A stretch of DNA of 9,910 nt from Erysipelotrichaceae bacterium (lineage in GTDB: Bacteria > Bacillota_I > Bacilli_A > Erysipelotrichales > Coprobacillaceae). The position numbers were made by a program, and so were the translations under genes. This document shows, piece after piece, positions 5,313 through 9,910 of this stretch. The notes beneath the pieces are model-generated. The model ran no database searches. It saw only the letters and a program-made list of their open reading frames with translations, and was not told where the DNA came from. The stretch lies in assembly GCA_021202205.1 (NCBI GenBank), contig JAJQDJ010000122.1, forward strand, positions 1 to 9,910. Direction: 5' to 3'. How positions within the stretch are numbered: position 1 is the first letter of the stretch; every line of letters begins with the position of its first letter.

Positions 5313-6623
5313 ATGTATTATTTTATTGGAATTAAAGGTTCTGGTATGGCTTCTTTAGCTACGATTCTTTTTGATTTGGGCTATGAAGTAGCTGGAAGTG
5401 ATATTGATAAATATATATTTATAGAGGATGAATTAAGAAAGAGAGATATTCCTATCTATTCTTTTAATAAAGATAACATTAAGGATGGTTATGATGTCAT
5501 TATTGGAAATGCTTTTGATGATAGTAATGAAGAAGTTGTGGCTGCAAAATCTAATCCAAATGTGAAAACACATACCTATTATGATTTTCTAGGTAATATG
5601 ATGGAAGATTATATTTCTATTGGTATTGCTGGTACGCATGGTAAAACCACAACAACTGGTATGGCTTATCATTTATTTAAGGAATATGATAAAACTTCAG
5701 TTTTGATCGGTGATGGAACTGGACATGCTGTTAAAGATAGTCACTACTTTATTGCAGAGACATGTGAATATCAAGATCATTTTTTACATTATTATCCAAA
5801 ATATGCTGTTATTAATAATATCGAATTAGATCATGTGGATTATTTTAAGAGCATGGATCAATATGTTGCTTCTTTTGAAAAATATGCCAATCAGGTTAAA
5901 GATACAGTGATTATCTGGGGTGATGATCCCTATTTACCAAAACTTCATTATACAAAACGTGTCTTGAAATTTGGTACTGGTGAACATAATGATATTATTG
6001 CTAAAAATATTATTAATAATGATCATGGCTTATCATTTGATGTCATGATTCATGGTGATTTGTTTGGCCATTTTGCTTTACCTTTCTATGGTATGCATAT
6101 GTTATATGATTCTTTAGCAGTTATTACATTAGGTTATCTAGAAAATATGGAAGCTGACTATATTCAAAAACGTTTATCAACATTTGAAGGTGTGAAACGT
6201 CGTTATACAGTGAAGGAAGTGGGTCATAATATTTATGTTGATGACTATGCTCATCATCCAACAGCTATACGTTATGTTATTCAAGCTACACGTTCACGTT
6301 ATCCTGGAAGAAAAATTGTTGCTATATTCCAGCCTGATAGATTTTCAAGAGGATTACGTTTCGCCAAGGAATTTGCTCAAGCAATGGAACTGGCAGATTA
6401 TCCTTTCTTAGTGCATTTTCCTGAAAACGCTAAGAAAGAACCTGGTATTGATATAGATATTTATGAGATTGCACAATATATTCCTAGAGCTAAGGTCATT
6501 CATGAAGATGAAGAAGCTGTGCGTTTATTAGCAGATTATGATCACGTTGTGTATGTATTTATGAGTAGTAAAGATATCTACAAATTAGAAGATATGGTTA
6601 TTGCTTATAAGGAATCTCATTAA
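5313..6623 (+). CDS. murC: UDP-N-acetylmuramate--L-alanine ligase
   Basis: MurC adds L-alanine to UDP-MurNAc with ATP, the first peptide step of peptidoglycan precursor synthesis in the cytoplasm. The frame is open further upstream, but the start is taken at 5313 because of GAGGTGAA just before it and because MYYFIGIKGSGMASLA is the normal MurC N terminus (Rossmann-like glycine motif, residues 6-11). The protein is then 436 residues, the usual Firmicute length. The P-loop GTHGKTTTT is at 107-115 (Lys111), followed by AETCEYQDHFLHY at 148-160, NNIELDHVDYF at 168-178, FEGVKRRY at 291-298, DDYAHHPTAIR at 310-320 and FQPDRFSRG at 339-347. Near the C terminus, where MurC usually reads FMGAGDI, this one has FMSSKDI (416-422). 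The gene order murC-ytxG-ytxH-ccpA supports MurC over the related ligase Mpl. Confidence 0.95.
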   Translation: MYYFIGIKGSGMASLATILFDLGYEVAGSDIDKYIFIEDELRKRDIPIYSFNKDNIKDGYDVIIGNAFDDSNEEVVAAKSNPNVKTHTYYDFLGNMMEDYISIGIAGTHGKTTTTGMAYHLFKEYDKTSVLIGDGTGHAVKDSHYFIAETCEYQDHFLHYYPKYAVINNIELDHVDYFKSMDQYVASFEKYANQVKDTVIIWGDDPYLPKLHYTKRVLKFGTGEHNDIIAKNIINNDHGLSFDVMIHGDLFGHFALPFYGMHMLYDSLAVITLGYLENMEADYIQKRLSTFEGVKRRYTVKEVGHNIYVDDYAHHPTAIRYVIQATRSRYPGRKIVAIFQPDRFSRGLRFAKEFAQAMELADYPFLVHFPENAKKEPGIDIDIYEIAQYIPRAKVIHEDEEAVRLLADYDHVVYVFMSSKDIYKLEDMVIAYKESH

Positions 6624-6624
6624 C

Positions 6625-6653
6625 TTTTCATTTGTGGGATATTATGTTATAAT
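6625..6653 (+). promoter_or_regulatory. Promoter for ytxG-ytxH-ccpA
   Basis: TTTTCA at 6625-6630 and a perfect TATAAT at 6648-6653 are 17 bases apart, with TGT directly before the -10 (extended -10). It starts right after the murC stop, and transcription would begin near 6660. No terminator separates murC from it, so the genes can also be read from the murC promoter. Confidence 0.8.
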
Positions 6654-6679
6654 GGTTAAAAATACAGAAAGGAGATAGC

Positions 6680-6961
6680 ATGGAGGCAAAAGTTGTTTGT
6701 TATTGTATATTGTTGTTATCAGGTGCCTTTGCTCTTTTAAGTTTGGGACTTTTGCTTATAAGATTGGCTGGTGCTGTGAAAGAAGTGACAGTGATTGTCA
6801 CAATGTTAGAAACAACAGTGGATAAGGTGAATGTTATCTTAGATGATGATCAAAAGAAGTTAGAAATATTGGATGCTCCATTTGAATTGATTGATAGGAT
6901 CTTCTCTGGTGGTTGGGGACCAAATTTAGGTTTCTTTAGTAAAAGAAAACGTAAAAAATAA
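6680..6961 (+). CDS. ytxG: YtxG-like DUF948 membrane protein
   Basis: The product is 93 residues with one N-terminal membrane segment (about 7-31, rich in Leu, Ala and Gly). A stretch follows (about 32-60) that is likely amphipathic or coiled-coil, and the end is basic (SKRKRKK). This is the pattern of DUF948 proteins such as B. subtilis YtxG, though shorter than many. AAAGGAG at 6668-6674 precedes the ATG by 5 bases. Assignment rests on the pattern and on position: directly after murC and before ytxH, as in B. subtilis. Its function is not established. In Bacillus the ytxGH genes belong to the general stress group, but the promoter here looks like sigma-A. Confidence 0.75.
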   Translation: MEAKVVCYCILLLSGAFALLSLGLLLIRLAGAVKEVTVIVTMLETTVDKVNVILDDDQKKLEILDAPFELIDRIFSGGWGPNLGFFSKRKRKK

Positions 6962-6982
6962 TAAGAAAGGAAGGTAGGCTGA

Positions 6983-7465
6983 ATGAAAGTAGGTAAATTT
7001 TTAGTAGGTTTGGGTATTGGTGTTGCCTGTGGATTATTGTTTGCTCCAAAAACGGGTAGTGAGCTAAGAAAAGATATTAAAGATCGTTCTAAGAAAGCTT
7101 ATGATGATTTAAAGAATATGTCTAAAGAAGATTTAGAAGCGAAAATTGGTGAAACAATTGAAACTGTCAAAAAATCTGTAGATGAATTTGATGCAGATGA
7201 GTTTAAAGAAACGACCAAACAAAAATTGAACGATTTACAGGTCAAATTAGAAGAATTAGCAGCTGTGGTTAAAGAAACGGATGAATATCAGCAAGTAAAA
7301 GAAAGTGTTGTTGATATTACTGATAAAGTTAATACGAAGATGGCAGAAGTTAAAGAAAAAGTAGATGATGCTACATTAGATGATGAATATTTAGATGATT
7401 TAGAAGATGAAATTAAAGACGTTGAAGAAAAATTAGATGAAATGATTGACGACATTGAAGAATAA
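6983..7465 (+). CDS. ytxH: YtxH-like protein
   Basis: The product is 160 residues. It opens with a short hydrophobic glycine-rich segment followed by the family signature GLLFAPKTGSELRKDI (about 17-32), the hallmark of YtxH-domain proteins. The rest is a long, strongly charged helix, probably coiled-coil, with an acidic tail from about 129 (LDDEYLDDLEDE and similar). It is probably held at the membrane by the N terminus. AAAGGAAGG at 6967-6975 serves as binding site. The molecular role of the family is unknown, and some members are stress-induced. It lies 21 bases after ytxG and only 2 bases before the regulator gene. Confidence 0.85.
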   Translation: MKVGKFLVGLGIGVACGLLFAPKTGSELRKDIKDRSKKAYDDLKNMSKEDLEAKIGETIETVKKSVDEFDADEFKETTKQKLNDLQVKLEELAAVVKETDEYQQVKESVVDITDKVNTKMAEVKEKVDDATLDDEYLDDLEDEIKDVEEKLDEMIDDIEE

Positions 7466-7467
7466 AT

Positions 7468-8496
7468 ATGACTAAAAAAAATGTGACAATTTATGATGTT
7501 GCCAAAGAGGCTGGCGTTTCTTTAGCAACCGTCTCACGTGTTATTAATGGCTCTAATGTTGTCAAGCCCGCAACACGTAATAAGGTTTTAGAAGCTATTC
7601 AACGTTTAGATTTTAAGCCAAACCAGATTGCACGTGGTTTGGCAACAAGTAAAACGACAATGATTGCGATTGTTTTTCCTCAATCATTATTTGCTCATGT
7701 AAAGGATATGATTGGTGGTATTGGTGATACTAGTCGTCGTTTGGATTATAATGTAACTATATACACAACGGATGAAATAGGGGATGGTAATCCTATAGAA
7801 TCGATTATTGAGAAGATTGTTTCATCTAGAGCTGATGGTGTTGTATTATTTAATAATAAAGAAATTAATAAAGAAATAGAATTGTTTCAGAAATATAAGA
7901 TACCTGCTGTGGTTATTGGGACACGTGTTTCTGGGAAAAATCTTGGTTCTATATTTGTTGATGCTAAAAAAATTGCTACTGAAATCGTTGATGCCTATTT
8001 AGATAGAGATTTATCTGATATCTTATTTGTATCTCCTGACCAAAACCTTATTCGTTATGAAGATTTGATTGAAGGTATTAATGAATCTTATAAGAAACAT
8101 GGATTGGTCTTTGATGAAGAAAATAAAGTCATCCATCCATCATCACATTATGAAAAAAGTTATCCGTATTTTTTAAAATACTTTCAGACACATAAACATG
8201 ATTTAATTATAACAGGTTATGACAAAGAAGCTGTGTCAGTTGTGAATGCTGCATTGGATAATGATATCAATGTACCTGTTGATATGGAAGTTATAGGTAT
8301 GATGGATACAAGTTATGCTTTAATATGTCGACCTTCATTGACTTCAGTTCATATACCTGTTTATGATATGGGTGCCTTAGCTATTCGATTATTAACTAAG
8401 ATACTTGATAATGAAGAAATAGAAACATCAGAAGTTTCTGTACATTATGCTTTCATGGAAAGAGATACTTCAACTTTAAAACTCCTGTCAAAATAG
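7468..8496 (+). CDS. ccpA: LacI/GalR-family regulator, probable catabolite control protein A
   Basis: The 342-residue product has a LacI helix-turn-helix at about 6-26 (VTIYDVAKEAGVSLATVSRV) with the ITIYDVA-type start seen in CcpA, and a hinge helix KPNQIARGLAT at 50-60. A periplasmic-binding-like core occupies about 64-335. Near the C terminus PVYDMGALAIRLLTK (297-311) closely matches CcpA PMYDIGAVAMRLLTK. Arg307 and Lys311 fall where CcpA contacts HPr-Ser-P (Arg303 and Lys307 in B. megaterium, from memory). The place after ytxH is also that of ccpA. CcpA with HPr-Ser-P binds cre sites to control carbon catabolism. The core between about 70 and 265 is divergent: the usual GTDEMA motif reads TGYDKEAV. 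There is no clear ribosome binding site and only 2 bases after ytxH, so translation is probably coupled. A different sugar-type LacI regulator is less likely. Confidence 0.82.
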   Translation: MTKKNVTIYDVAKEAGVSLATVSRVINGSNVVKPATRNKVLEAIQRLDFKPNQIARGLATSKTTMIAIVFPQSLFAHVKDMIGGIGDTSRRLDYNVTIYTTDEIGDGNPIESIIEKIVSSRADGVVLFNNKEINKEIELFQKYKIPAVVIGTRVSGKNLGSIFVDAKKIATEIVDAYLDRDLSDILFVSPDQNLIRYEDLIEGINESYKKHGLVFDEENKVIHPSSHYEKSYPYFLKYFQTHKHDLIITGYDKEAVSVVNAALDNDINVPVDMEVIGMMDTSYALICRPSLTSVHIPVYDMGALAIRLLTKILDNEEIETSEVSVHYAFMERDTSTLKLLSK

Positions 8497-8505
8497 GAGT
8501 TTTTT
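8478..8505 (+). terminator. Terminator after ccpA
   Basis: AAAACTCCT at 8478-8486 pairs with AGGAGTTTT at 8495-8503 (9 bp, 8-base loop), and more T residues follow. The stop codon at 8494-8496 lies at the loop-stem junction. Confidence 0.88.
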
Positions 8506-8506
8506 G

Positions 8507-8534
8507 TTGTTATATTGAGGATTTGTTGTATAAT
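8507..8534 (+). promoter_or_regulatory. Promoter for the ClC gene
   Basis: TTGTTA at 8507-8512 and TATAAT at 8529-8534 are 16 bases apart, directly after the ccpA terminator. Transcription would start near 8541. Confidence 0.65.
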
Positions 8535-8559
8535 AAATGATGATAAAGAGGGGATTTTA

Positions 8560-9815
8560 ATGTTAGGGATAAAACAATTTTTCATGGATTTGAAGTTGAA
8601 TTTACAGTTTATTTTCAAGTGGCTGATTATTGCGTTAATACTTGGAGGAATTTATGGTTTTGTTGGGGCAACGTTTCATTTATCAGTTGATTATGTGACA
8701 CAGTTAAGATTTGTCTATAATTGGATTGTTTATTTGTTGCCTATTGGAGGTATAGCTATTGTATTTTTATATCATAGTGTCGGTTTGGATAATCAGCCTG
8801 GAACAAATACTATTATACAATCTGTCAGGCAACAGGACAGTGTACCTACTATGCTTGCCCCTGCTATTTTTTTGGCTACTGTGATAACTCATTTGGTTGG
8901 TGGATCAAGTGGTAGAGAGGGAGCTGCTTTACAAATAGGTGGATCGATTGCAACTACTATTGGAAATGTTATGCAAGCTGATCAAAAAGAGATGTCTATA
9001 CTAGTTATGTGTGGTATGAGTGCAGTTTTTTCAGCTTTATTTGGTACACCTTTAACTGCAGCATTATTTGCTATGGAAGTTGTAAGTGTTGGTATATTTT
9101 ATTATGCCGCATTGGTTCCTTGTTTATGTAGTAGTTTGGTTTCGTTTTATGTAGCACAGCTATTCGGATGTGAAAGTGTTTCTTATACGTTGAATGTTGT
9201 GGTAAGCCTATCACCATTGTTATTAATAAAGTTGATTGGTTTTACGATTATTATTGCGATTGTTTCTATATGCTTTGTATTGCTTATGCATTTTGCTCAT
9301 AATATATTAGCGAAAGAATTTAAGAATCCTTATGTAAGAGTTATTTTTGGTTCTATTATATTATTAATAATGGTGTATCTCTTTGGTAGAGCTTATCTAG
9401 GTGCTGGTATGGATGTTGTTGAGAGTGCCTTGTATATAAGGTCAATCCTTATGATTTTGCGTTAAAAGCCATTTTTACAGCTATCACGATTGGTTGTGGT
9501 TTTAAAGGTGGCGAGATTGTACCTACATTTTTTATTGGTTCTACATTGGGTTATACAATTAGTTCGTTTGTAGGTATTGATCCTCATTTAGGAGCAGCTT
9601 TAGGCTTAGTTGGTATGTTTTGTTGTGTCATAAATTCACCACTAACATCTATAGTTCTTGGTATAGAACTTTTTGGTAGTGGTTATTTGATACCAATGGC
9701 TGTGGTTATAGCATTTGGCTATGTTCTATCAGGTTATTTTAGCTTATATCAGGCTCAAAAGATAATCTATTCAAAGACATCGCCTGAATTCATTAATAAA
9801 AATGCAGAAGGGTAA
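8560..9815 (+). pseudogene. ClC-family anion channel/transporter, broken by one frameshift
   Basis: The start is the ATG at 8560, with AAAGAGGGG at 8545-8553. An in-frame extension to 8515 starts inside the promoter and is rejected. The first frame runs 300 residues to TAA at 9463-9465. It has several membrane segments and the ClC helix-F motif GGSSGREGAALQIGG (114-128), with the gating glutamate at 120. From about 9438 the -1 frame continues the family: NPYDFALKAIFTAITIG, then GFKGGEIVPTFFIG, and on to a stop at 9813-9815. One missing base near 9436-9441 explains the break; repaired, the protein would be about 418 residues, normal for prokaryotic ClC proteins. ClC proteins move chloride or fluoride across the cell membrane, as channels or proton antiporters. 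Sequencing error and a true mutation cannot be told apart here. No canonical slippery heptamer is present in the window where a programmed shift would have to occur. Confidence 0.9.
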
Positions 9816-9841
9816 ACCACTTGGTTACCTTTCTGTATTTT
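9805..9841 (+). terminator. Terminator after the ClC gene
   Basis: CAGAAGGGTAA at 9805-9815 pairs with TTACCTTTCTG at 9825-9835 (11 bp, one G-T pair). CC and GG can extend the stem beyond a one-base bulge. TATTTT follows. The ClC stop codon is in the left arm. Confidence 0.8.
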
Positions 9842-9910
9842 AAGTTGTATAATAATTGATACTTCTTCGTTTGGGTTATAGGCTTAAAGTGTTAGGGTTA
9901 AAATTATTAA
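9842..9910 (+). promoter_or_regulatory. Possible promoter region of the next gene
   Basis: TATAAT occurs at 9848-9853, in a stretch GTTGTATAATAATTGAT that matches the ClC promoter segment at 8525-8541 in 16 of 17 bases. The -35 region (TTACCT at 9825-9830, inside the terminator) is poor. No start codon with a binding site is seen before the window ends. Confidence 0.35.

Noticed and set aside
6422..6435. cre-like sequence TGAAAACGCTAAGA inside murC
   Set aside because: It misses a conserved C and lies within coding sequence, so it is most likely chance.
8515..8559. Longer N terminus for the ClC protein
   Set aside because: The start lies within the promoter and upstream of the predicted transcript start. 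The ATG at 8560 has a good binding site.
9423..9465. Programmed -1 ribosomal frameshift in the ClC gene
   Set aside because: No X XXY YYZ slippery heptamer or following structure is seen before the first-frame stop, and ClC genes are not known for this. A mutation or sequencing error is simpler.
9890..9900. Telomere-like TTAGGGTTA
   Set aside because: It is a single short chance match in a bacterial sequence, with no repeat array.
1..9910. CRISPR arrays, tRNA or rRNA genes, phage or defence genes
   Set aside because: I looked for regularly spaced repeats, tRNA cloverleaf and TTC signatures, rRNA-like sequence and hallmark proteins on both strands and saw none. The only structured RNA I can support is the T-box leader.

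Overview
The window looks like chromosomal DNA from a low-GC Firmicute. It is strongly AT-rich, has AAAGGAG-type ribosome binding sites, sigma-A-like promoters often with an extended -10 (TGn), and short-stemmed rho-independent terminators. Protein similarity, a T-box leader and gene order all fit Bacillota. The small genes and the ClC type made me think of an Erysipelotrichia-like gut bacterium, but that placement is inference. Almost everything is ordinary core genome. I did not find a new defence, CRISPR or phage system.

Region by region. (1) Bases 1-650 form a scarred stretch. It holds a hairpin and terminator at the left edge, then a self-contained small transcription unit: a promoter at about 144-172 with a cre-like site just upstream, a 35-codon gene starting with TTG, about 290 bases without an intact gene, and a strong terminator at 618-650. 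(2) Bases 698-5052 are a T-box-controlled operon: promoter, T-box riboswitch, hisS, aspS and an M24-family Xaa-Pro peptidase, with both gene junctions overlapping by 8 bases. It ends in a terminator that contains the last stop codon. (3) Bases 5066-5199 hold a 31-codon gene on the minus strand with a good ribosome binding site and a perfect 13-bp hairpin at its end. (4) Bases 5263-8505 carry murC, then ytxG (DUF948), ytxH and a ccpA-like LacI-family regulator. This is the same order as in Bacillus subtilis, where as I recall ytxJ and aroA lie between ytxH and ccpA; here they are absent. (5) Bases 8507-9841 hold a ClC-family anion transporter gene broken by one -1 frameshift near 9436-9441. The last 70 bases look like the start of another promoter region.

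How the genes work together. The first operon charges tRNA-His and tRNA-Asp and is read through when uncharged tRNA binds the leader. The leader has the sequence GACAC where the specifier codon should lie, which could be read as Asp (GAC) or His (CAC). The second group joins a peptidoglycan precursor ligase (MurC), two small envelope-associated proteins and the probable global carbon catabolite regulator. Its promoter upstream of ytxG would let ytxG-ytxH-ccpA be expressed apart from murC.
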